Below are positions 1 to 9,804 of a DNA stretch of 45,494 bases, one piece after another. The notes beneath the pieces were generated by a model. That model made no database searches. It was not told the origin of the DNA and was given only the letters and a program-made list of their open reading frames with translations. A program made the position numbers and the translations under genes. This DNA comes from an uncultured Clostridia bacterium (GTDB lineage Bacteria; Bacillota; Clostridia; Lachnospirales; Anaerotignaceae): positions 50,005-95,498 of the forward strand of contig CAJUJJ010000009.1 in assembly GCA_910586765.1 (NCBI GenBank), read 5' to 3'. Numbering within the stretch: the stretch's first letter is position 1; every line of letters begins with the position of its first letter.

Positions 1-3000
1 ACTGGAATTGCTGGTATTTCTTCTTTTTCTTCTGGTTCAGCTGGCTGTACTGGAACTATTGGTGTTTCTTCTTTTTCCTCTGGTACTTTTGAAGTTTCCT
101 CTTTTTCCTCTGGTACTGCTATAGTTTCTTCTTTCTGTACTGGGGCAACGGTAAGTGTTTCAGCTTTTGGCTCTGTAAATGTAATTTCAAAATCTTTTGT
201 ATAAACATCGCCATCAGCCTTACCGCCCACAACAACCGCTGTCATAACAACGCTGCCTGTTCTGTCCATACGTACAGTTTTATCATCTGGCATATCAGCG
301 TAACCTCTGCCTACAATCCAACTAATTTTAAAATTGTTTTCGCCTGCTGCCTGTAATTGTGCTTGGCTCAAATCAAAATTCTTGCCTGCTTCGCACTCTT
401 GTGTAGGCAATGTAATGTCTATTACATATGGCTTTTCAGTAACTTGTTGTACTCGTGGTGCTGCTGCCATTCTGCGAGGAGCCGCCTGCCTAGCACTAAA
501 TGTAGATTGTGATTGTACCTCTGATACTGTTACATTCCATGTTTTTTCAACACCACTTACATTTTCAACACTTGCTTTTAATTGAGCAGTTCCTTCTGCT
601 ACTGGTTTTAACTTATTTCCATCTACAGTAAATATACCAGTGTTATTGCTTTCCAGTTTCAGTGTTTTGCTTGTAAATGCTGGCTGTAAAAATGCACTTA
701 TTTCGGTATCTGTTCTTACAGTTAATGCAATATCACCATTTTCTTCAACAATAGCATCATCTTTTACTAAAATGATATTATCAGCTGTTGGTGTTGCTGG
801 TTTTGTAATAGGAATAGTAAATTTTGCTACAAAATTATTACCCGTTCCTGCTCCATTTGCTATTGTTCCTACGACTTCTACATTATTTGGAACAGTAACT
901 TGTGTTTTACTACTCATATCTACATTTGCTGTTAATTTATTATTAGCAATATTGTAAGTCATACCAGCTACTGGTGTTGCTGACCAAACAATATTTTGTG
1001 GTGCTGTAGTTGGTAAAACAGTTGCCCCACTTAAATCATATTCTTCACCTAATGTAATACTTGGACTTGATACTGTCGCTGTAGTTCCATTTGTTGATAC
1101 TGTTGCACCATTTAATGCTACACTTGTTACTGATGTGCTTGCTGGTGGAGTGTCTTTTGCTATTACCTTAATTGGTCTACCAATTGTTTTTTCTTCTCCA
1201 CTTTCTCCATTTATAGAAGCTGTTACAATTATCGCTGGCTGAGTTGTAGTTATAGTTTCATCATCTGCAATCGTTAATGTTACTGAACTTCCTGTTGTAG
1301 AACTTAATTTTGTGTTTGACTTATTAGTATTTCCGCTAATACTCCAGTTTATGGTTTTTCCTGTTAAGTTTTGTCCTTCTACTGCTAATGTCACATTTGC
1401 GCCTTGCTTTATTTCAACTGCTGTTTTACCTGCTGCTTCTTCTTCACCTGCTTTAATACCTGTTAATGCTGCTCCTGCTGTAATTGTAACTGTTTTTGTC
1501 TTTTGACCCATATTCGTATTGCCATTCTTTAATGTTGCTGTTACAGTTACATCTCCTGCTGTTACACCTGTTAATGTTATTTTTGTAGTTTTGTTATTAT
1601 CAAAAGTTGTAGTGTTTGTAGTTGGAAGTGTTGCATTTGTGCCAGTTACACTCCATTCCACACTATAACCTGTTGTATCAGTTACATCGTTAATACTTAC
1701 TGACAATACTGACGTTTTATCTGCGCTGTTTATATTTATACTTTGTGGTGTTGCTGTTATATCACTTAAAATTCCCGCAATAGTAATTTTGCTTTCAAAT
1801 TGTGTAGAAATATTTGCATTATCTTTTACTACCACCGCTTGCACACTTAAAACTTGTGCACTTGCTTTTTGTGCATTATCTTCAATTGTAATAGTAGCAG
1901 TTTTAGTATCTGCACTTACTATTTTCGTAGCTAAACTATCTGCTCCACTTTCTTTAAATGTCCACTGTATTGTTTCTCCGCTTTGCAACTCTCTATTCAG
2001 TGTTGCTGTTGCAGTAAATCTATTTCCATTTTTTGCTGCATCAGCATTTACATTATCTCCTCCAAATGTAATTGCTGTTACTTTTGTAGTAGTAGTATCT
2101 ATTGTACCCTCTGCCTGCACTTTTATAGTTGTAGAAGCAGGTGTTGTATTTCCTACTCTTGCAGTAATTGTAATATCTTTTGCACCACTATTATCTGTTT
2201 TTAATACTTTTGCTGTTGCTTTTGTACTATCTGTACTATCTGGTGTTATAGTAACATATTCTGAAGGTTTTGACTCCCATACTACTTTATCTGTTCCTAA
2301 TGTACTACCAGCTTCAAGATTTGCAAATAATTCTATGGTATCATTTGCTTTATAACTTGTTTTGGTATCCCCCTTTGTAATACTCTTTACTGTTGCTGAT
2401 GTAGATGGTTCTGGTGGTGTCACTGTACCACTACCAGATGAAAATGTTACTGTAAAGCTCTTTGTATATGCTACGCCTTGTGATTTTCCATTTTCTATTG
2501 TTGCCAACAAACGTACTTGACCATCTCTTACTGCATTTAACACTCTATCATTAGAAATGCTTGCTCCTGCTGTATTCAATCCACTATCTATGCTCCATAC
2601 TACAGTTTGATAAGAAGCATTTGTTGGTTGTACGCTAGGAGATAATGTCAAACTATAAGATGTTTGTATACTTGGAATACCTAATATATCTGTTACTGCA
2701 ACAAATGTTGATGTTTGGTCATCATTTACAATGCCACTATCTGTTGTGACAGTTTTACTTGTTCTGATTGTTTTTACAGTACCATTTCCTCGTATTGTCA
2801 AATCAGAATTAGAGTCGATGGTATCAATATAGCTGCCTGATTCCATACGAAGTGTAATATCTCTATTGGAATTAATATCTACTTTATCAATTCTGCTTCT
2901 GCCTGTTATTCTGACATCGACATCTGCAACTAATTTCAATGTATTTATTTTTGCATCAACAATCAAATCTTCATTTAATTTTCTATCTACTATAACATTG

Positions 3001-4796
3001 CCTAATTTAATATCACTTTCGGCTCTGATAATTGTGTCGCCTCTTACTTTGATGTCGCCATCTACATCGGTATCATCTTCAAATTCCAATGCAACAGGTT
3101 CATCTCCATATCTGCTATCGTCTGTGTCTTTATAGCTTATAATGTCGCCTTGTATATCACAGTTGCGGAATATAACTGAATTTTCACCGCCACCATAAAT
3201 ATAAACGTCACCACGTACTCTAACATCATCTAATATAACCTCGCCATCTTCTACATCTCTTGTAATTGTCAAGCGATTATATACAATGGCATCTCTTAAT
3301 GTAACGCCATCTGCTTCAATAGATACATTGTGAAATCTATCTCCATCTTCATCATATGTTCTATCTTCACGGTCTAATGTTAAATCGTCATAGTCAGAAC
3401 CGCTACTTGAAGAAGAACTTCCACTTTCTCCACTGCTATAAGATGGTTTTTCTCCATCTCCTCTTGTAGTTACTCTATCTGGTTTGATGCTAGAACGAAT
3501 ACCACTTACATATGTTGTCATATCATTGATGTCGCCCCTACCATAAATGCGTATTCTTCCTCTTATTGTCATATCGTCTACTTCTGCACCACTTGTAAAT
3601 GTAACTTCGCCATCTTTTGCATCTGATGTTACTTCTAATGTAGCAACATCTGCATTTTTATACAATTTTAAATTCGCATCTGTATCCAATTCCAAATATT
3701 TTACTGTGGCATCAACAGTTGCTTCTGATAAACTACTATCTTGTACATATACATTTTCATATCCAGAACCTTCTATTTTTCCTCTTTGCAAATATTCCAA
3801 ATTTCTAATTTTTGTATTATTACTTGCATTGAGTGTGACACCGCTTTTATCCATTTCGACTTTACTAAAATCACAAGACTGTGCTTTTATTGTACTGCCG
3901 CCTTGTATTTTTACAGTGCCTTTTACTGTTACATTATTTAATGTAACATCTTTGCTGCCCAATGAGCTAGATATTATCAAATTACCGTCTATTGTTCTAT
4001 TTCTTAATGAACTATCTTCTAATGTATAATCAGAAGCAGAACTTGAAGAACTAGAAGAATTTGAATTTGAAGAACTAGAATTTGAACTTGAATTTGTATT
4101 TGTGTTTGTGTTTGTATTATAGCTTGGTGAACTTGGTGTTGTTGTAGAAGATGATGAGCCATTAGAAGACTGCGTTGGTGCAAATATTGCATTTTCTAAT
4201 GCTGTAACAGCTTCTGCTCTTGTCATAGATGTCTGTGGTCTAAATGCACCATTTGGAAAACCCTGCATAATTTTGACATTAGAAACTGCTCCTACATATG
4301 GTTTTGCCCAGTTCGCAATAGAATTATAATCTGTATAACTCAATGCACTATTCGCATTTTGCTGCAACTGTTTTATTTGTGCCATCATAACAGCTGCTTC
4401 TTGTCTTGTTACTGCTGCACCTGGACGAAATGTACCTGCTGCATCTCCTTTAATATATCCTGCGGAAACACCTTTTTGTATTTCGCTATATGCCCAATGG
4501 GAAGGCTCTAAGTCTTTAAAAGAAATACTTGTTGGCACATTGTAGCTAAATGCTTTATTTGCTAATGTAACAAATTCTGCACGACTTATAGCATTATTTG
4601 GTTTAAAAGTGCCATCTGGATATCCGCTGATATATCCGCTTGCTGTCCATTTGTTTATAGTGCTTTCTGCCCAATGACCATTGGTATCTGTTGCAGCAAG
4701 TGCTGTTACAGTAGGTGCCGATGATATTGTCATTGTGCCAGCAAAAAGTATCATGGCCATAAATGATGATAAATATCTTTTATTTGTCCTTTTCAT
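1..4796 (-). CDS. SLH-domain surface protein with beta-helix-like and Ig-like regions (3' end outside window)
   Basis: The reading frame runs leftwards from an ATG at 4796 preceded by a GGGGG ribosome site and leaves the window without a stop, giving at least 1598 codons. Residues 1-35 are a Sec signal peptide. Three SLH motifs follow at about 38-80, 92-140 and 157-200, with signatures such as NGHWAES, SHWAYSE and FRPGAAVTRQEA; these anchor proteins to secondary cell-wall polymer. Residues 205-257 are a Ser/Asn/Thr linker. About 258-680 is rich in short V-x-I/L repeats with many Asp/Gly turns, like a right-handed beta-helix. From about 700 onward there are repeated bacterial Ig-like modules (motifs such as VVWS, VEWSVTG, ITLTG). 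The final visible 50 residues are PEEKEE-type repeats, probably a wall-spanning spacer. An adhesin or surface-scaffold role is inferred; no catalytic domain is visible. I translated the frame by eye and saw no stop or frameshift. Confidence 0.88.
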   Translation of the reverse strand, partial: MKRTNKRYLSSFMAMILFAGTMTISSAPTVTALAATDTNGHWAESTINKWTASGYISGYPDGTFKPNNAISRAEFVTLANKAFSYNVPTSISFKDLEPSHWAYSEIQKGVSAGYIKGDAAGTFRPGAAVTRQEAAVMMAQIKQLQQNANSALSYTDYNSIANWAKPYVGAVSNVKIMQGFPNGAFRPQTSMTRAEAVTALENAIFAPTQSSNGSSSSTTTPSSPSYNTNTNTNTNSSSNSSSSNSNSSSSSSSASDYTLEDSSLRNRTIDGNLIISSSLGSKDVTLNNVTVKGTVKIQGGSTIKAQSCDFSKVEMDKSGVTLNASNNTKIRNLEYLQRGKIEGSGYENVYVQDSSLSEATVDATVKYLELDTDANLKLYKNADVATLEVTSDAKDGEVTFTSGAEVDDMTIRGRIRIYGRGDINDMTTYVSGIRSSIKPDRVTTRGDGEKPSYSSGESGSSSSSSGSDYDDLTLDREDRTYDEDGDRFHNVSIEADGVTLRDAIVYNRLTITRDVEDGEVILDDVRVRGDVYIYGGGENSVIFRNCDIQGDIISYKDTDDSRYGDEPVALEFEDDTDVDGDIKVRGDTIIRAESDIKLGNVIVDRKLNEDLIVDAKINTLKLVADVDVRITGRSRIDKVDINSNRDITLRMESGSYIDTIDSNSDLTIRGNGTVKTIRTSKTVTTDSGIVNDDQTSTFVAVTDILGIPSIQTSYSLTLSPSVQPTNASYQTVVWSIDSGLNTAGASISNDRVLNAVRDGQVRLLATIENGKSQGVAYTKSFTVTFSSGSGTVTPPEPSTSATVKSITKGDTKTSYKANDTIELFANLEAGSTLGTDKVVWESKPSEYVTITPDSTDSTKATAKVLKTDNSGAKDITITARVGNTTPASTTIKVQAEGTIDTTTTKVTAITFGGDNVNADAAKNGNRFTATATLNRELQSGETIQWTFKESGADSLATKIVSADTKTATITIEDNAQKASAQVLSVQAVVVKDNANISTQFESKITIAGILSDITATPQSININSADKTSVLSVSINDVTDTTGYSVEWSVTGTNATLPTTNTTTFDNNKTTKITLTGVTAGDVTVTATLKNGNTNMGQKTKTVTITAGAALTGIKAGEEEAAGKTAVEIKQGANVTLAVEGQNLTGKTINWSISGNTNKSNTKLSSTTGSSVTLTIADDETITTTQPAIIVTASINGESGEEKTIGRPIKVIAKDTPPASTSVTSVALNGATVSTNGTTATVSSPSITLGEEYDLSGATVLPTTAPQNIVWSATPVAGMTYNIANNKLTANVDMSSKTQVTVPNNVEVVGTIANGAGTGNNFVAKFTIPITKPATPTADNIILVKDDAIVEENGDIALTVRTDTEISAFLQPAFTSKTLKLESNNTGIFTVDGNKLKPVAEGTAQLKASVENVSGVEKTWNVTVSEVQSQSTFSARQAAPRRMAAAPRVQQVTEKPYVIDITLPTQECEAGKNFDLSQAQLQAAGENNFKISWIVGRGYADMPDDKTVRMDRTGSVVMTAVVVGGKADGDVYTKDFEITFTEPKAETLTVAPVQKEETIAVPEEKEETSKVPEEKEETPIVPVQPAEPEEKEEIPAIP

Positions 4797-5094
4797 AATA
4801 AAATAACCCCCTTTTCTATATTAAATTTTAATACAAAGGTTTTGAAAACCCTTTTACATATACAGTATGATACTGCATTAAAAATTACCATTTTTTTCTG
4901 TCATTTTTGATACAATATTTTATGAAATGGACATGATACCTTTTACTATTTATATGATAAGAATACAACGATTGGTCAAAATTTACAACTCATTTTATGT
5001 ATTTGAAAGAAAAATGTAACAAACAAAAAACCAAATATAAAACATTCTCTACTTTTTTAGTATTTATTACCATTTATAAGTATTTTTGTATATA

Positions 5095-5353
5095 AAAACG
5101 GGGCATTTCGCCCCGTTTCAGTCTGTCAAAAAACTTCATTTTGCTGTAAAAAGCAAGGGGTTTGGGGAGTGCAACTCCCCATTTTAATCCGCAAGGGGGG
5201 CTTTGCCCACCTGAGGAAAACAGCGAGTTTCAAGGCTTTTAAGCCGATGGAACAAGCTGTTTATACTTCTGTTTAAACAAGTCGAAAACCTGTTTTCGAC
5301 TTAGCGTGTCGATTTTATCGACACGCTAAAACGGGGCATTTCGCCCCGTTTCA
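5095..5353. repeat. Palindrome cluster bounded by a 26-bp direct repeat
   Basis: An identical 26-bp sequence containing the hairpin ACGGGGC-attt-CGCCCCGT occurs at 5095-5120 and 5328-5353. Between the copies lie more inverted repeats: GGGGAGT-gca-ACTCCCC near 5164-5181, GGGC-AAAG types near 5190-5215, GGCTTTTAAGCC-like near 5233-5244, AAGTCGAAAAC/GTTTTCGACTT near 5279-5302 and AGCGTGTCGAT/ATCGACACGCT near 5302-5326. On the minus strand each 26-mer hairpin is followed by a T-run, so it resembles a Rho-independent terminator, and the right copy sits just after the spore-protein stop codon. The whole looks like a non-coding repeat element or an RNA of stacked hairpins. I see no coding potential. 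Confidence 0.75.
5332..5350 (-). terminator. Terminator of the spore-protein gene
   Basis: A GC-rich stem (ACGGGGC/GCCCCGT, 4-nt loop) lies about 10 bp after the spore-protein stop codon, and the minus strand continues with TTTT. The second copy at 5099-5117 has a longer T-run and could act as a backup terminator. Confidence 0.7.
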
Positions 5354-5359
5354 TTACTG

Positions 5360-5566
5360 TTATTGTTTTCCAGCCATTTTCTTTTCTTGTGCTTCAATCA
5401 TTTTTTTCACCATATATCCGCCTACATATCCATTTTGTGCAGATGTCAAATCACCATTATATCCTTTTTTCAATGGTACGCCAATTTCACTTGCTACTTC
5501 ATATTTAAACTGTTCTAATGCTGCCTTCGCTTCTGGTACTGCTTTTCTATTTCTACTTGTCGCCAT
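5360..5566 (-). CDS. Alpha/beta-type small acid-soluble spore protein
   Basis: This 68-residue protein is full length for the family. Such proteins coat spore DNA, protect it from UV and heat damage, and are degraded at germination to supply amino acids. The conserved germination-protease recognition region is visible at about residues 20-31 (KYEVASEIGV), and the second family signature, G-x-L-T-x-x-x-N-G-x-V-G-G-x-M-V, follows near residues 38-53. The start is fixed by an AGGAGG site 9-10 bp upstream. The gene stands alone and is followed by a strong terminator hairpin. In the family, transcription is sigma-G dependent in the forespore; I did not identify a sigma-G promoter by eye. It shows that the organism makes endospores. 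Confidence 0.95.
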   Translation of the reverse strand: MATSRNRKAVPEAKAALEQFKYEVASEIGVPLKKGYNGDLTSAQNGYVGGYMVKKMIEAQEKKMAGKQ

Positions 5567-6208
5567 AATTTTTTACCTCCCTATTATTACAACTATAATT
5601 TTTACATTGCAATCAAAACAACACAAATCATATTATAGTATGATTTTTAGGTGTTATTTTCATTGCACTGTTAGTATGGCTCAGTCAAAAAATTTCATAC
5701 AAACACTTTTTTCCACTTTATTAGACAGCATTTTACACTTCACAATAGTATTGTATCAAAAAAAGATACATCTACCAAAATCATAAAAAAATAAATATAT
5801 TACTTTATTTTGAAAATATGTTCACTCTCTTTTTTATATTTTTATGACATTCTGATAGCATACCAAATATTGTATTTTTATACTATTTTTAAATAGAATA
5901 ATGAATACAATATCATTTAAAATACTTTATTTTTTTATAATACAGCATAGTATAAAATACAACTGTTTTTATTCAAAAAACATATCCTTTTTTTTACAAT
6001 TCTTTTTTTATAAATTTTAAGCAACTAAACTATTGTTCATTCAAAACCACACTATCATGCACGAAACACAATAAAATGTGCATAAAAAATGTCTTGATTT
6101 TTTGTTTAATTTGTTTTAGTATCTTTTCATATTACAGAAACAAAACATTATGAAAAGGAGGCAGTATAAAACGAAATCATATATTATCATATTAAGGGAG
6201 GAATATTT
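5567..6208. other. AT-rich intergenic region between divergent genes
   Basis: About 640 bp of very AT-rich sequence separates the spore-protein gene (minus) from agcS (plus). It must contain both promoters. I see no ORF with a ribosome site, no tRNA, and no riboswitch core. A second AAGGAGG-like site at about 6154-6160 is not followed by a usable start; the agcS site is the GGGAGG at 6195-6200. Confidence 0.5.
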
Positions 6209-7624
6209 ATGGCAGAATTTGCAGAAACATTAAATGGTTATGTAAGCATAGTTAATGGCTGGGTATGGGGTCCAGTAATGTTAATATTATTATTTGGAAC
6301 ACATCTTTTTTTAACAATTAGAACAAGAGTAATACAATTACATATTTTTAAAGCGATTAAACTTTCTGTTACAAAAGACAGTTCTGCTGAAGGCGATATT
6401 AGTCAATTTGGTGCTCTTACCACAGCACTCGCTGCAACAATCGGTACTGGTAACATTGTTGGCGTTGCAACAGCAATTGCTGCTGGTGGACCTGGTGCAG
6501 TACTTTGGTGTTGGTTAACAGGTGTTGTAGGTATTGCTACAAAATATGGCGAGGCATTGCTTGCTGTAAAATATAGAGTAAAAACAAATGACGGTTCTAT
6601 GTTAGGTGGCCCTATGTATGCCTTAGAGTTAGGTGTTGGAGAACACTATGGAAAATCTCTTGGCAGAGTGCTAGGTATTATATTTGCTCTTTTAGCAGGT
6701 ATCGCTGCTTTTGGTATTGGCAACATGACACAAGGCAATTCTATTTCCGTTATGGTACAGGATACTTTTGGTGTATCTCCTATTATTACAGGACTTATTT
6801 TAATGATATTAACAGGTGTTGTTGTCATAGGCGGCGTAAAATCTATTGCAAAAGTTTGTGAAAAATTAGTACCTTTAATGGCATTTTTCTATATTATTGG
6901 TTGTATTGCCATTATTTTTATCAATCATTCTTATATTGTACCTGCATTAAAAGAAATTTTCTCAAGTGCTTTTTCAGCACGTGCTATGGGAGGCGGTTTT
7001 GTTGGTGCAACAGTAATTACAGCCGCTCGTTATGGTATTGCAAGAGGTTTATTTTCAAATGAGTCTGGTTTAGGTTCTGCTCCTATTGCTGCTGCGGCTG
7101 CTCAGACAAGAAATCCTGTTCGTCAGGCATTGGTTGGTATGACAGGTACATTTTGGGATACTGTTATCGTTTGTGCTTTGACAGGTATTGTACTTGTTTC
7201 AAGCATTATAAAAGACCCTGCTGGTTTAGAAGGTCTTTCTGGCGGTAATTTAACATCTGCTGCATTTAACGCTATTGGAGGCATTGGCCCTATTGTGTTA
7301 ACAGTAGGCTTAATTACATTTGCTTGGTCTACTATACTTGGTTGGTCTTATTATGGTGAAAGGGCTTGGGAATATTTAGCAGGTAAAAAAGCAGTATTTC
7401 CTTTTAGAATAGTTTGGGTAATTGTTGTGTTTATAGGTTGTGTAACAGCACTTGACCTCGTTTGGAACATCGCTGATACATTAAATGCTTGTATGGCATT
7501 TCCTAATTTAGTATCTTTACTTCTTTTGAGTGGTGTTATTGTAAATGAAACTAGAAAATATCTTTGGGAGGACAATTTAGATGCTACTTCCACAGATGTA
7601 ATACCACAGGTAGATAAAAATTAA
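6209..7624 (+). CDS. Sodium:alanine symporter, AGCS family (copy 1)
   Basis: This 471-residue polytopic membrane protein of the alanine-or-glycine:cation symporter family (TC 2.A.25) imports alanine or glycine with Na+. The family signature GTGNIVGVATAIAAGGPGA is at about residues 76-94, followed by KYGEALLAVKYR and MLGGPMYALE, and later by SNESGLGSAPIAAAAAQT. About ten or eleven hydrophobic helices are spread over the full length. The start has a strong GGGAGG site 8 bp upstream. The gene is monocistronic and ends at a hairpin terminator. A close paralogue lies in inverted orientation at 14572-15960. Alanine uptake could link to spore germination or amino-acid fermentation, but nothing in the sequence tests this. 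Confidence 0.93.
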   Translation: MAEFAETLNGYVSIVNGWVWGPVMLILLFGTHLFLTIRTRVIQLHIFKAIKLSVTKDSSAEGDISQFGALTTALAATIGTGNIVGVATAIAAGGPGAVLWCWLTGVVGIATKYGEALLAVKYRVKTNDGSMLGGPMYALELGVGEHYGKSLGRVLGIIFALLAGIAAFGIGNMTQGNSISVMVQDTFGVSPIITGLILMILTGVVVIGGVKSIAKVCEKLVPLMAFFYIIGCIAIIFINHSYIVPALKEIFSSAFSARAMGGGFVGATVITAARYGIARGLFSNESGLGSAPIAAAAAQTRNPVRQALVGMTGTFWDTVIVCALTGIVLVSSIIKDPAGLEGLSGGNLTSAAFNAIGGIGPIVLTVGLITFAWSTILGWSYYGERAWEYLAGKKAVFPFRIVWVIVVFIGCVTALDLVWNIADTLNACMAFPNLVSLLLLSGVIVNETRKYLWEDNLDATSTDVIPQVDKN

Positions 7625-7657
7625 CTTCGCTACCCCATTTCATTATTTATTTTATAA

Positions 7658-7696
7658 TCCCCCTAAACAATATAATATTGTTTAGGGGGAATTTTT
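7658..7696 (+). terminator. Rho-independent terminator of agcS copy 1
   Basis: A perfect 15-bp inverted repeat (TCCCCCTAAACAATA and its complement, 3-nt loop) is followed by ATTTTT. It lies between two convergent genes and may also slow transcription arriving on the minus strand. Confidence 0.9.
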
Positions 7697-7711
7697 ATAC
7701 TTTCTATTTTT

Positions 7712-8644
7712 TTAGTCCTCTACAATAGGAGGAATTTGCGACAATAAATTATCTACATCTTCAAATATAGCACTTTTTGTTGTACCTAAATTACTCGCAA
7801 CTTTAATATGCTCCTGCACATCTTGATAACGTTCATTTATTTTATCAAAAAAACTACACACACTTGTCAATGCCGTTTGTGACTCCTCTATTACCATTGA
7901 AATATCTGACTGTACAGAAGCTGCTCCCTCTGCTGCTTGTGTAATTTTATCAAATGTTTCATATGTTCTTTGTACTTTTCCAGTTCCTTCTATTAATGTA
8001 TTTTGAGATGTTTTAATATTTTCATTCAATTCTTTTGTACCATTTTCTACTGCTTTTACACTAGCATCTACATCTGTCGCAAGTAATTTAATGCCATCTG
8101 CCAGTGTTCTTACTTCTGTTGCTACTACAGCAAAGCCTTTTCCTTGTTCTCCTGCTCTAGCTGCTTCAATAGAAGCATTGATAGCTAATATATTTGTTTG
8201 GTCTGCTATAGACTCTATTTTCTCCATACATTGTTTTATTTTTTCCATATCTTGCTGTAAACGAGTAAATATAGCGTCCATTTCTCCAAAATTTGTTTCC
8301 AAACTAATAGAGATATTTTTTAAATTTTCAACTTCTCCTTCTGCTTCCACTACAGAATCAGAAATATCTCCTTTTACTGATGTAAAACCATCAGATGCTT
8401 GACTAATGCGATAAAAATTTTGTTCAAAGTTTTGCAGCTTAGTCTGAAATTGTCCTGCTTCTTCTAATACTTCATCAAAAGAACGGCTTACCATATTTAA
8501 TTCGAAAAGAGAAGAAACTTCTTTTTGTACCAAATCTTTTTGATAATCCTGCAAACTTTTTATAATATGAAGTATTGGATATGATTTTTTCCCTACTGGC
8601 TGTTTTTGTTCTGCACCACTATTTTGTTTTCTTTTTAAAAACAT
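7712..8644 (-). CDS. Soluble methyl-accepting chemotaxis-type signalling protein
   Basis: This 310-residue protein contains the MCP cytoplasmic signalling domain. The highly conserved hairpin tip that contacts CheA and CheW is present at about residues 144-163 (IADQTNILAINASIEAARAG), followed by GKGFAVVATEVRTLA. Heptad-rich coiled coil covers most of the remainder. There is no signal peptide or membrane segment, and no HAMP or ligand-binding domain, so it is a cytoplasmic transducer that must receive its signal from a partner. The gene starts 12 bp after the FIST-domain gene, in the same operon, which suggests that the FIST protein is the sensor. No che genes are in the window. The start has a GGGGTG site. 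Confidence 0.92.
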   Translation of the reverse strand: MFLKRKQNSGAEQKQPVGKKSYPILHIIKSLQDYQKDLVQKEVSSLFELNMVSRSFDEVLEEAGQFQTKLQNFEQNFYRISQASDGFTSVKGDISDSVVEAEGEVENLKNISISLETNFGEMDAIFTRLQQDMEKIKQCMEKIESIADQTNILAINASIEAARAGEQGKGFAVVATEVRTLADGIKLLATDVDASVKAVENGTKELNENIKTSQNTLIEGTGKVQRTYETFDKITQAAEGAASVQSDISMVIEESQTALTSVCSFFDKINERYQDVQEHIKVASNLGTTKSAIFEDVDNLLSQIPPIVED

Positions 8645-8656
8645 AATTTCACCCCT

Positions 8657-9712
8657 TTATTCAAACACAACACACGACATAGACTGGTTTACAAATTGGT
8701 TGTTATAATGTTCTCCATATCCTATAAATCCTGCATGACTTCCCAATATAGACATATCATTCAAATATTGTTTCATATAATTACTTTGACTAAATAATTT
8801 ATATCGAAACAAACAATTTACAGAAAATACTGCTGATGGTTTTTTAATATCATTTTGTATTTTTTGTATGGTTTCTTTTACAATTGCTTTATAATCTCCC
8901 AATTCCAATAGTACAAGTACATCAGAATCATTTACCTGCCTAAAACACGCTAATGCTTCTCCCTGCACATCTTTAATAGACACAATACACGTTTCATCTC
9001 CATTTATTTTACCAAAAGGATTTTTAAATGTTTGTGTCAATATTTGCTTTTCTGTAATATGAAGTATATCCTGATATACTTTTTTGGCTGGACGACCATT
9101 TAATGCTCCTAGTATATATTTTGATTTATCTGTTTTAGAAGCAATAAATCTATAATTCTTCATTTTTCTATAAATATTTTCTTTATACGCTTTCACCCTT
9201 CCATTTTTATTTTTAATTAAGGCATATGCTACACCGTCTTCGTAAACTGTGCCGTTTACAGATACTTTTCCAGCATCGCCTGTGCCCCCTACAAGAGAGA
9301 TGCCCAAAGGTTTCAAAACAGTACACATCGTTGTTAACACACAAGCATCATTTCCAGAACAAAAATCAATACAAATAGTATCCTTTTTGTCAGCATTGAC
9401 TTTCTTTACATCTTTTTGCAATCTTTCAATATATCTTGCAGGCATTACAGATGCTTTTTCAAGTACATTTGCTACTGCTTCTATGCCATCATAAAAAGCA
9501 ATAATACCAACACCTGTTTCCTCCACTTTTCTTCCGTAACTCATACCAATACAGCCAATACTTGGCACTCGGGGATACATATGTTCTAATTCTTTTACAT
9601 GAGCATTAAATTGCTCTTGATTAGATAATAACATAATAAATGATGGTTCATGCAATCCTTTTGCCGCTTCTTTTAAATCTCCTCGGTGGCTGTTTCCAAA
9701 AAATTGCTTCAT
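8657..9712 (-). CDS. FIST-domain sensory protein
   Basis: This 351-residue cytoplasmic protein has FIST_N and FIST_C domains. The N half has alternating beta/alpha structure with a DFCSGNDAC motif near residue 113 and a Gly-rich GGTGDAGK stretch. The C-terminal end has SVNCLFRYKLF and the family-typical GYGEHYNNQFVNQSM at about 327-341. FIST domains sense small molecules and are typically found next to chemoreceptors or kinases; some family members (NosP) bind haem and NO. It is the first gene of a two-gene operon with the soluble chemoreceptor. Ligand identity cannot be read from the sequence. The start has a GAGAGGAG-like site before the ATG. Confidence 0.9.
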   Translation of the reverse strand: MKQFFGNSHRGDLKEAAKGLHEPSFIMLLSNQEQFNAHVKELEHMYPRVPSIGCIGMSYGRKVEETGVGIIAFYDGIEAVANVLEKASVMPARYIERLQKDVKKVNADKKDTICIDFCSGNDACVLTTMCTVLKPLGISLVGGTGDAGKVSVNGTVYEDGVAYALIKNKNGRVKAYKENIYRKMKNYRFIASKTDKSKYILGALNGRPAKKVYQDILHITEKQILTQTFKNPFGKINGDETCIVSIKDVQGEALACFRQVNDSDVLVLLELGDYKAIVKETIQKIQNDIKKPSAVFSVNCLFRYKLFSQSNYMKQYLNDMSILGSHAGFIGYGEHYNNQFVNQSMSCVVFE

Positions 9713-9804
9713 TTTTGGTGCTCCTCTCTTTTGTGCTATTTATTTACTATATTTCTATTATTATACTTCAATACCTCTTATCACTCAACTAAAATTTTTT
9801 GAAA

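Noticed and set aside
334..4029. Several plus-strand ORFs of 60-190 codons
   Set aside because: They lie antisense to the continuous SLH-protein frame, have no ribosome sites, and encode low-complexity Ser/Val/Leu strings as expected from antisense reading.
5261..5326. Spo0A boxes (TGTCGAA-like) in the palindrome cluster
   Set aside because: The GTCGAAAAC and TGTCGAT matches are arms of long hairpins downstream of a gene, not in a promoter position.
5095..5353. CRISPR-like repeat because a 26-mer recurs
   Set aside because: Only two copies, 233 bp apart, each a terminator hairpin with T-run; no regular spacers and no cas genes.
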